Part shown: piece by piece, positions 8,322-14,527 of the stretch
How the letters are laid out: every line of letters begins with the position of its first letter
Numbering within the stretch: position 1 is the first letter of the stretch
From: Clostridium_AM sp900759715
Lineage (GTDB): Bacteria; Bacillota; Clostridia; Clostridiales; Clostridiaceae
Direction of reading: 5' to 3'
Length of the DNA: 64,000 nt
NCBI GenBank assembly: GCA_900759715.1
Contig: CAAEXF010000141.1
Coordinates: 1-64,000, forward strand
Notes under the pieces: generated by a model
Database searches by the model: none
What the model was told of the DNA's origin: nothing
Seen by the model: the letters and a program-made list of their open reading frames with translations, nothing else
Program-made: the position numbers and the translations under genes

Positions 8322-9521
8322 ATGAAAGTATTAGTAATAAACTGTGGAAGCTCATCTTTAAAATATCAATTAATAAATATGGAAAATGAAAATGCATTAG
8401 CAAAAGGTCTTGTAGAAAGAATAGGTATCGAAGGTTCAATATTAACTCAAAAAGTTAACGATGAAAAGTATGTAGTAGAACAACCAATGAAAGATCATAA
8501 AGTAGCTATAAAATTAGTACTTGATGCTCTTGTTGATAAAGAGCATGGTGTAATAAGTGATATGTCAGAAATATCAGCAGTAGGACACAGAGTTGTTCAT
8601 GGTGGAGAAAAATATGCAGGATCAGTATTAATTGATGAAAATGTTATGGAAGCTTTACAAGAATGTGTAAAATTAGCTCCATTACATAACCCACCAAACA
8701 TAATAGGAATAAATGCTTGCAGAGAGTTAATGCCAAGTACACCAATGGTAGGAGTATTTGACACAGCATTCCATCAAACTTTACCAGAAGAAGCGTTTAT
8801 TTATGCATTACCATATGAATTATATACACAGTATGGCATAAGAAAGTACGGTTTCCATGGTACTTCACACAGATTTGTTTCAATGACAGCAGCTCAAATG
8901 ATGGGTAAAAATATAGAAGATTTAAAAATTATAACTTGCCACTTAGGAAACGGAGCAAGTTTATCTGCAGTAAAAGGCGGAAAATCAGTTGACACTACAA
9001 TGGGATTCACTCCTCTTGCAGGTGTAGCTATGGGAACTAGATGCGGAGATATAGATCCAGCTATAGTGCCTTTCTTAGTAAAAGAAACTGGTATGAGCAT
9101 TGAAGAAGTAGATAACCTAATGAATAAGAAGTCAGGTGTTCTTGGAGTATCAGGCGTAAGCAGTGACTTTAGAGATATAGAAAATGCTGCAAAAGATGGA
9201 AATAAGAGAGCAGAACTTGCTTTAGATGTATTCCACTATAGAGTAAGAACTTCAATTGGTGCATATGCTGCAGCACTTAATGGAGTAGATTGTATAGTAT
9301 TTACTGCAGGTCTTGGAGAAAACTCAATAACAAGCAGAGCAGCAATCTGTGACGGATTACAATATTTAGGAGCTAACATTGATGCTGAGAAGAACAATGT
9401 TAGAGGAAAAGCTACAGAAATAAGTACTTCTGATTCAAAAGTTAAAGTATTTGTTATACCAACAGATGAAGAACTTATGATAGCTAGAGACACAAAGGAA
9501 ATAGTTGAAAGCGCAAAATAA
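8322..9521 (+). CDS. ackA: Acetate kinase
   Basis: AckA transfers phosphate from acetyl phosphate to ADP, giving acetate and ATP; with Pta it forms the main ATP-yielding acetate branch. The ASKHA-fold signatures are present: the N-terminal phosphate loop VLVINCGSSSLKY (residues 3-15), GHRVVHGGEKY, the second phosphate motif HLGNGASL, and CGDIDP. Length (399 aa) is normal. Shine-Dalgarno AAGGGAG lies 9 nt before the ATG. Start choice and operon with pta are clear. Confidence 0.98.
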   Translation: MKVLVINCGSSSLKYQLINMENENALAKGLVERIGIEGSILTQKVNDEKYVVEQPMKDHKVAIKLVLDALVDKEHGVISDMSEISAVGHRVVHGGEKYAGSVLIDENVMEALQECVKLAPLHNPPNIIGINACRELMPSTPMVGVFDTAFHQTLPEEAFIYALPYELYTQYGIRKYGFHGTSHRFVSMTAAQMMGKNIEDLKIITCHLGNGASLSAVKGGKSVDTTMGFTPLAGVAMGTRCGDIDPAIVPFLVKETGMSIEEVDNLMNKKSGVLGVSGVSSDFRDIENAAKDGNKRAELALDVFHYRVRTSIGAYAAALNGVDCIVFTAGLGENSITSRAAICDGLQYLGANIDAEKNNVRGKATEISTSDSKVKVFVIPTDEELMIARDTKEIVESAK

Positions 9522-9558
9522 TAAAATATTTCATTATCTGACAAAAAATAAATAAATC

Positions 9559-9587
9559 TTGACTTTTAATGCTCATCTCTATATAAT
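9559..9587 (+). promoter_or_regulatory. Strong promoter of yceD-rpmF
   Basis: TTGACT (9559-9564), a 17-nt spacer and TATAAT (9582-9587) form a near-consensus vegetative promoter. The predicted start at about 9594 gives a leader of only about 25 nt. Confidence 0.7.
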
Positions 9588-9619
9588 AAATTGTGGCTAA
9601 TATATAGAGGTGAGCATTA
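9567..9619 (+). repeat. 19-bp inverted repeat spanning promoter and RBS of yceD
   Basis: The left arm 9567-9585 overlaps the promoter spacer and -10 region; the right arm 9601-9619 covers the Shine-Dalgarno AGAGGTG and reaches the first base of the ATG. The arms match at 18 of 19 positions and are 15 nt apart. A transcript from the local promoter would lack the left arm, while readthrough RNA from ackA would contain both. Confidence 0.8.
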
Positions 9620-10122
9620 TGAAATTGGATATATCTGATCTATTAAAAAAACAAACAGCCAATAAAAAAGTCCATTTAGAGCTTGATGAAGCAAGCTTTT
9701 TTGATGGAAGAGAACAAATTAATTTTTTGCAGCCGATTAAATTTGATGGTATACTAGTTAAGGTAGGAGATATCATAACCTTAACTGGAACAGTAGATAC
9801 TGTTTTAGAATTATCCTGTTCAAGATGCCTCGAAAAATTTGATTATGCTGTGGGCTTAGATATTGAAGAGAAGCTTACAACTAACGATGGGGCAAATAAA
9901 GATGATGATGTCATCTTTATAGATAGTGATACAATAGATATCACAGAGATTATAGAAAATAATATTATAGTAACTCTGCCAATCAAAAGACTTTGCAGAG
10001 AAGACTGCAAGGGCTTATGCCAACAATGCGGTATAAATCTGAATCTTTCTGCATGCAATTGTACGAAAGATGTCATTGATCCTAGATTGGCAAAACTGAA
10101 AGATATGTTTTTGACTGATTAA
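9619..10122 (+). CDS. YceD/DUF177 family protein, possible 23S rRNA accumulation factor
   Basis: The YceD family is linked to 50S subunit and 23S rRNA metabolism in other bacteria and is nearly always encoded beside rpmF. This 167-aa protein has the family layout: a CSRC motif near residue 70 and a C-terminal Cys cluster (CREDCKGLC, CGINLN, CNC) that could bind a metal. The ATG at 9619 is preferred over the GTG at 9610, which lies within the AGAGGTG ribosome-binding site. It is followed 14 nt later by rpmF. The molecular role is not established. Confidence 0.88.
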   Translation: MKLDISDLLKKQTANKKVHLELDEASFFDGREQINFLQPIKFDGILVKVGDIITLTGTVDTVLELSCSRCLEKFDYAVGLDIEEKLTTNDGANKDDDVIFIDSDTIDITEIIENNIIVTLPIKRLCREDCKGLCQQCGINLNLSACNCTKDVIDPRLAKLKDMFLTD

Positions 10123-10136
10123 GGAGGTGTAGTACT

Positions 10137-10319
10137 GTGGGAAATCCAGCGAGAAGATTTTCAAAAGCTAGAAGAGACTCAAGAAGAGCGGCAAACGTTA
10201 AACTAAGCCTACCAGGAATAGTTGAATGTCCTCAGTGTCATGAAATGAAACTTGCGCATAGAGTGTGCAAGAGTTGTGGATATTATAAGGGCAAAGAAGT
10301 TGTTTCAACTGAACAATAA
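10137..10319 (+). CDS. rpmF: 50S ribosomal protein L32
   Basis: L32 is a small component of the large subunit. The 60-aa sequence starts NPARRFSKARRDSRRA and carries the zinc-ribbon pairs CPQC and CKSC, making it the zinc-binding (C+) form. It starts at GTG 10137, with AAGGAGGTG 8 nt upstream. The spacing to yceD indicates co-transcription, and a terminator follows at once. Confidence 0.97.
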   Translation: MGNPARRFSKARRDSRRAANVKLSLPGIVECPQCHEMKLAHRVCKSCGYYKGKEVVSTEQ

Positions 10320-10323
10320 AAGG

Positions 10324-10352
10324 AAAGAAAGTCGTATAGACTTTCTTTTTTT
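10324..10352 (+). terminator. Intrinsic terminator after rpmF
   Basis: AAAGAAAGTC (10324-10333) pairs with GACTTTCTTT (10339-10348) around a 5-nt loop and runs into a T-tract. Confidence 0.85.
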
Positions 10353-10356
10353 TAGC

Positions 10357-10404
10357 TATAGGAAAACTAACTAGAAAGTTAACTTTCTGGTTAGTTTTCC
10401 TATA
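10357..10404. repeat. Near-perfect 48-nt palindrome upstream of plsX
   Basis: The two 24-nt halves, meeting between 10380 and 10381, are reverse complements except at one position (which becomes a G-U pair in RNA). Core: AACTAACTAGAAAGTT against its complement. It begins 5 nt after the rpmF terminator and ends about 80 nt before plsX. It could be an operator or a second, symmetric hairpin. Confidence 0.85.
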
Positions 10405-10482
10405 ATCTTTTTTAAAATAGAAATTTATGTTATTATTAAGCAGAAGATAAATCTTAATTAAATTAAAAAGGGATGTGAAACT

Positions 10483-11499
10483 ATGATAGTTGCGGTTGAT
10501 GGTATGGGTGGAGATTTTGCTCCCGCTGCTGTGGTAGAAGGATGTATTCAAGCAATAAAAGAATATAATGTAAATATAATTATTACAGGTAAAGAAGATT
10601 TAATTAAATCAGAGTTATCTAAATATCAATACCCTGAAGATAGGATTAGTATAGTAAACACCAGTGAAGTGATAAGTACAAATGAACCACCTGTTATGGC
10701 TATAAGGAAAAAGAAGGACTCAAGCTTGGTTAAAGCACTAGAATTAGTGAAAGAAGGAAAGGCTGATGCTGTTATATCAGCAGGAAGTACAGGAGCACTA
10801 ATGACTGGAGCGACCTTAATTGTTGGCAGAATAAAGGGAATTGATAGAGTAGCATTAGCTCCAATAATGCCAGGAAAAAATGCTGCTTTCATGGTGGTAG
10901 ATGCTGGCGCTAATGTGGACTGTAAGCCTCAATATTTGGTTCAATTTGCATTGATGGGAAAAATCTATTTTGAAAGCGTATTAGGTATAAAAAATCCAAC
11001 TATAGGTTTAGTAAATATAGGTACTGAAGAAGAAAAAGGCAATGAGCTAACAAAAGCGGTTCATGGTATATTAAAGAAAACAGATTTTAACTTTGTTGGT
11101 AATGTTGAGCCTAGAGAAGTATCAAGTGGAGATGTAAATATATTAGTTTGTGATGGATTTGTAGGCAATACCATATTAAAAATGTATGAAGGTGTAGCTT
11201 TAAATATATTGGGTATGTTAAAGCAAGAAATAATGAAATCTTTAACTGCTAAAATAGGAGCTGTTTTGTTAAAACCTGTATTTAAAGGGTTGAAGAAAAA
11301 GCTTGACTATTCTGAACACGGTGGATCAGCATTTTTAGGATCGAAAGGAATTTGTATAAAGGCTCATGGAAGTTCAGATAGCAAGGCATTTAAAAATGCT
11401 ATAAGGCAGGCTTTAAATTGTTATGATAATAATATAATTGAAAAAATAAAAGGTGAATTGGAGAATATATCTCAAATTGATAGTATAAAAGAAACATAG
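10483..11499 (+). CDS. plsX: Phosphate acyltransferase PlsX
   Basis: PlsX makes acyl phosphate from acyl-ACP, the first step of PlsX/PlsY phosphatidic acid synthesis, at the membrane surface. The 338-aa protein begins IVAVDGMGGDFAP and has AVISAGSTGALM and NIGTEEEKGNEL, typical of the family. Shine-Dalgarno GGGATGTG precedes ATG 10483. In many Firmicutes plsX is preceded by the regulator gene fapR; no fapR is present here, but a long palindrome lies upstream. acpP follows behind its own promoter. Confidence 0.96.
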   Translation: MIVAVDGMGGDFAPAAVVEGCIQAIKEYNVNIIITGKEDLIKSELSKYQYPEDRISIVNTSEVISTNEPPVMAIRKKKDSSLVKALELVKEGKADAVISAGSTGALMTGATLIVGRIKGIDRVALAPIMPGKNAAFMVVDAGANVDCKPQYLVQFALMGKIYFESVLGIKNPTIGLVNIGTEEEKGNELTKAVHGILKKTDFNFVGNVEPREVSSGDVNILVCDGFVGNTILKMYEGVALNILGMLKQEIMKSLTAKIGAVLLKPVFKGLKKKLDYSEHGGSAFLGSKGICIKAHGSSDSKAFKNAIRQALNCYDNNIIEKIKGELENISQIDSIKET

Positions 11500-11600
11500 T
11501 ATATAATTAAAAAATGAAGTTGTCATTGGAATTTAAAGAATAAAAAAACAAATGTATTAATATTTGATAATTTAGAATAATAAATTTAGCACTATTTATA

Positions 11601-11629
11601 TTGACGGTGCATAAGTTATGTAATATTAT
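11601..11629 (+). promoter_or_regulatory. Promoter of acpP
   Basis: TTGACG (11601-11606) and TATTAT (11624-11629) with a 17-nt spacer lie about 35 nt before the acpP start codon. Confidence 0.65.
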
Positions 11630-11663
11630 TTATGTATAAAAGCTTTTAGGAGGTGAGACAAAT

Positions 11664-11894
11664 ATGTTTGATAAGATTAAAAATTTAATATCAGAGCAAC
11701 TTGGTATTGATGTTGAAGAGGTAACTATGGAAGCATCCTTTATTGATGATTTAGGTGCAGATTCACTTGATATAGTTGAATTAATAATGGCTTTGGAAAC
11801 AGAGTTTGATTTAGAGATACCAGACGAAGATGCTGAAAAGATAACTACTGTTAGCGATGTAGTTGAGTACATAAAGGCTCATACTGAAGAATAA
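11664..11894 (+). CDS. acpP: Acyl carrier protein
   Basis: ACP carries fatty-acid intermediates on a phosphopantetheine arm. The 76-aa acidic four-helix protein has the attachment motif GADSLDIVE, with the modified serine at residue 34. AGGAGGTGA precedes the ATG. It lies between plsX and rnc as in most Firmicutes, with its own promoter and terminator, consistent with very high expression. Confidence 0.97.
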   Translation: MFDKIKNLISEQLGIDVEEVTMEASFIDDLGADSLDIVELIMALETEFDLEIPDEDAEKITTVSDVVEYIKAHTEE

Positions 11895-11903
11895 TACTTC
11901 AAA

Positions 11904-11934
11904 AAAGTCCCGTTTTATACGGGGCTTTAAATTT
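11904..11934 (+). terminator. Intrinsic terminator after acpP
   Basis: AAAGTCCCGT (11904-11913) pairs with ACGGGGCTTT (11919-11928), a 10-bp stem with one G-U pair. The tail (AAATTTG) is weak, so partial readthrough into rnc is likely. Confidence 0.7.
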
Positions 11935-12021
11935 GTCTAATAAAATATATGTGTAGTTTATTCTTGAATTTGTTTATCTTTAAAAGCAGACTGAAGAATA
12001 AACTTCAGAGGGAGTAGTATT

Positions 12022-12729
12022 ATGGCAAGCAATGGGAAAATGTTTTTAGAGGAATTAGAAAAAAAATTAGATATTAATATACAAGATAAAGATCTTTTAA
12101 GGGAGGCTGTGACTCACAGTTCCTACGCAAATGGAAAAAAGAATGTAAAGTTTAATGAAAGACTAGAATTCTTAGGTGATTCTGTACTCCAACTATGTAT
12201 ATCTGAATTTTTATTTACTAATTACTCGAATAAATCAGAAGGAGAGCTTACAAAACGAAGAGCTCTCATAGTATGTGAAAACTCACTTTATGAAATAGCA
12301 AAGAAATGGGGCGTTGGAAAATATATTAGAATGAGTAAAGGTGAAGAGCTTACAGGAGGTAGAGAAAGAATTTCTATACTTGCAGACTGTGTAGAAGCAA
12401 TAATAGCTGCAGTTTACGTTGATAACGGATTTGAAAAAGCTAAAAAGTTTATTATTGATAATTTTAAAGATATTATAGAGAAGGCTATAAAGAATAAAAT
12501 AATACTAGATTATAAAACTAAGCTTCAGGAAGTTATGCAGCAAAATGGAGATGTATGTATAGAGTATTCTCTAATAAAGCATGAAGGTCCACCACATAGA
12601 AGAAAGTTCTATACAGAGGTTTCGGTAGATGGATCAATTCTAGGTAGCGGTGTTGGCTACAGCAAAAAGGAGTCAGAGCAAAATGCCGCACAAGAAGCAT
12701 TGAAGACTTTGGAGGAAGAGAATGAGTAA
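12022..12729 (+). CDS. rnc: Ribonuclease III
   Basis: RNase III cleaves double-stranded RNA, including the 30S rRNA precursor. The catalytic domain has the signature NERLEFLGDSVL (residues 45-56), with acidic residues E46, E49 and D53, and the second acidic pair D122/E125 in ADCVEAIIAA. A double-stranded RNA-binding domain occupies the C-terminus (about 160-232). Length (235 aa) is normal. The end overlaps the next start by 8 nt, showing translational coupling. Confidence 0.97.
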   Translation: MASNGKMFLEELEKKLDINIQDKDLLREAVTHSSYANGKKNVKFNERLEFLGDSVLQLCISEFLFTNYSNKSEGELTKRRALIVCENSLYEIAKKWGVGKYIRMSKGEELTGGRERISILADCVEAIIAAVYVDNGFEKAKKFIIDNFKDIIEKAIKNKIILDYKTKLQEVMQQNGDVCIEYSLIKHEGPPHRRKFYTEVSVDGSILGSGVGYSKKESEQNAAQEALKTLEEENE

Positions 12730-13810
12730 GCGTCATTATATAATACCTATATTTGTACCTCATGAAGGATGCCCTCATAATTGTGTATTCTGTAACCAAG
12801 GTACAATTACAGGTAGCAATGAAAAGGTAGATGCTAAGTTTGCTAGAGATACAATAGATCAGTATCTTAAAACTATGAATAGAAAAAATTCTGTTATAGA
12901 GGTATCTTTTTTTGGAGGCACTTTTACAGCAATAAGCTTAGAGAAACAGAAAGAACTTTTGTCTATAGCCAAAGAATATAAAGATAGAGGGGATATAGAT
13001 TTTATACATTTGTCTACAAGACCGGATTATATTGACGATGAAATATTGACTAATCTTAAAAATTATTCTGTAGATATAATAGAGCTAGGAATTCAATCTT
13101 TAGATAAAGAAGTATTACTAAGGTCTGGTAGAGGTCATTCAGAAGAGGATGTAGAAAGAGCTTCTGAGCTTATTAAGCAGTATGGTTTTGTACTTGGTCA
13201 TCAGATAATGCTTGGACTTCCTGGGGATAGCTTAGAGAAGGACATAGAAACTGCAAAAAAGTCTATTGCTATGAGGCCAGATATTTATAGAATTTATCCA
13301 GCTCTAGTTATAAAAAATACACCGATGGAAAGTATGTTCAACAGTGGAATATATAAACCCTATGATCTTGATGAAGCTGTGAATATTGCTAAAATAGTTT
13401 ATTCAATGGTTGTAGCTAATAATATAAAGGTTATTAGAGTTGGGCTCCAGCCTACGGAAGAAATAAACGAGGATGGAGAATTAGTTTCGGGACCTTTCCA
13501 CCCAGCTTTCAGAGAACTAGTAGAAGGTAGTCTCTATAACGACATGATTTTAGAGAAAGCTTCTAAGGAGTTTAATGAAAGAATTATAATTGTAATCAAT
13601 GATAAGGATTTATCTAAACTTTATGCAAATAAAAAGAAATTTTTTAATGACATGAAGAAACAATTAAAGACAACAAATGTTGATGTTGTTCAGGATAAAA
13701 GTATACCAAGAGGGAATTTAATTTTAAAACAAGAAGAAAAGATCGTAGAAATGTCGATTTATGAATATTTGATAAGAAAGTACAAAGAAGGAAATCTCAG
13801 TACTTTATAG
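12722..13810 (+). CDS. Radical SAM protein, Elp3/YhcC-like
   Basis: The protein (362 aa) binds a 4Fe-4S cluster through Cys17, Cys21 and Cys24 (CPHNCVFC) and should cleave S-adenosylmethionine. FFGGTFTAI and LGIQSLDKEVL fit the Elp3/HemN-like branch of the superfamily. It lacks the C-terminal acetyltransferase domain of true Elp3, so tRNA wobble-uridine modification cannot be assumed. The substrate is unknown. It overlaps rnc by 8 nt and precedes spoVS and smc, an arrangement common in clostridia. Its last codons overlap a candidate sigma-H promoter for spoVS. Confidence 0.85.
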   Translation: MSKRHYIIPIFVPHEGCPHNCVFCNQGTITGSNEKVDAKFARDTIDQYLKTMNRKNSVIEVSFFGGTFTAISLEKQKELLSIAKEYKDRGDIDFIHLSTRPDYIDDEILTNLKNYSVDIIELGIQSLDKEVLLRSGRGHSEEDVERASELIKQYGFVLGHQIMLGLPGDSLEKDIETAKKSIAMRPDIYRIYPALVIKNTPMESMFNSGIYKPYDLDEAVNIAKIVYSMVVANNIKVIRVGLQPTEEINEDGELVSGPFHPAFRELVEGSLYNDMILEKASKEFNERIIIVINDKDLSKLYANKKKFFNDMKKQLKTTNVDVVQDKSIPRGNLILKQEEKIVEMSIYEYLIRKYKEGNLSTL

Positions 13811-13813
13811 AAT
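13787..13813 (+). promoter_or_regulatory. Candidate sigma-H promoter of spoVS
   Basis: GAAGGAAAT (13787-13795) matches the sigma-H -35 consensus RnAGGAwww. After an 11-nt spacer, ATAGAAT (13807-13813) matches RnnGAAT. It lies about 45 nt before the spoVS start. spoVS is sigma-H-dependent in Bacillus subtilis. Confidence 0.65.
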
Positions 13814-13857
13814 AATATTCCTATGAATAGAACAATATTTGTAGGGAGGAATTATAC

Positions 13858-14118
13858 ATGGAAGTATTAAAAGTATCAGCGCACTCACAGCCAAAATCAG
13901 TAGCAGGAGCTTTAGCTGCAGTATTGAGGGATAACTCATCAGCAGAGGTTCAAGCGGTAGGAGCAGGGGCAGTTAACCAAGCGGTAAAGGCGATAGCAAT
14001 TACAAGAGGGTTTGTTGCTCCGAATGGTATAGATCTAGTTGTTGTTCCTGCTTTTTCAGAAATAACAATTGAAGGGGAAGAAAGAACAGCAATAAAATTT
14101 ATAGTTGAACCAAGATAG
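13858..14118 (+). CDS. spoVS: Stage V sporulation protein S
   Basis: SpoVS is a small Alba-like nucleic-acid-binding protein that affects septation and spore coat and cortex development in Bacillus. The 86-aa sequence is the highly conserved family form (VLKVSAHSQPKSVAGALAAV, then an AVGAGAVNQAVKAIAI segment). GGGAGG precedes the ATG. It is monocistronic, bounded by a candidate sigma-H promoter and a terminator. Confidence 0.97.
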   Translation: MEVLKVSAHSQPKSVAGALAAVLRDNSSAEVQAVGAGAVNQAVKAIAITRGFVAPNGIDLVVVPAFSEITIEGEERTAIKFIVEPR

Positions 14119-14133
14119 CTTTGTTTAATAAAG

Positions 14134-14162
14134 AAACCCTGTGATGAACAGGGTTTTTATTT
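14134..14162 (+). terminator. Intrinsic terminator after spoVS
   Basis: AAACCCTGT (14134-14142) and ACAGGGTTT (14148-14156) form a 9-bp stem followed by TTATTTTAT. Confidence 0.85.
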
Positions 14163-14310
14163 TATCAGATGACTATTCGCTCTAATACTCCCATCACACT
14201 CTGTGAAAGCGATTCGCACCAAATCAGAGATTTGGGCTCTCTGCTTTTTTTCAAGGTGGGATTAAAGAGCGGCTACGTCCCTGGATTCGTTCAACTAACC
14301 CTCATCTGAA
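14157..14310 (+). repeat. Modular palindromic intergenic repeat before smc
   Basis: The region starts with ATTTTATCAGATGACTA, related to the end modules at 199-232 (minus strand) and about 26913. It contains CGCTCTAATACTCCCA matched by TGGGATTAAAGAGCGG as an imperfect inverted pair about 70 nt apart, and the palindrome CACCAAATCAGAGATTTGGG shared with the recG repeat. No gene is visible. Confidence 0.65.
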
Positions 14311-14414
14311 GTAAGTTTCACTTTATAATTGATATTTTAATTAATATAATATAAACTATATAAAGTAAATTCTATAATGCATGTATAATACAAATTACAA
14401 AGGAGTGTTATATT

Positions 14415-14513
14415 ATGAAGAAGAAGACAAGAGAAAATATGAGAAAAGCGTTGGTATACGTAGTGGCGCTTATGTTTTTAGTTAGCTTGCTTCCGATGTT
14501 ATTTGGGAGATAA
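14415..14513 (+). CDS. 32-aa single-pass membrane microprotein upstream of smc
   Basis: The protein starts with a basic stretch (MKKKTRENMRKA), followed by one hydrophobic helix (LVYVVALMFLVSLLPMLF) and a final Gly-Arg. AGGAGTG lies 7 nt before the ATG, and the ORF ends 14 nt before smc. Size and layout resemble the DUF4044/Prli42-type microproteins of Firmicutes, some of which anchor stressosomes in Listeria; that link rests on shape and position only. It probably inserts in the membrane with the basic end inside. Confidence 0.75.
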   Translation: MKKKTRENMRKALVYVVALMFLVSLLPMLFGR

Positions 14514-14527
14514 GGAGTGTACTATTT

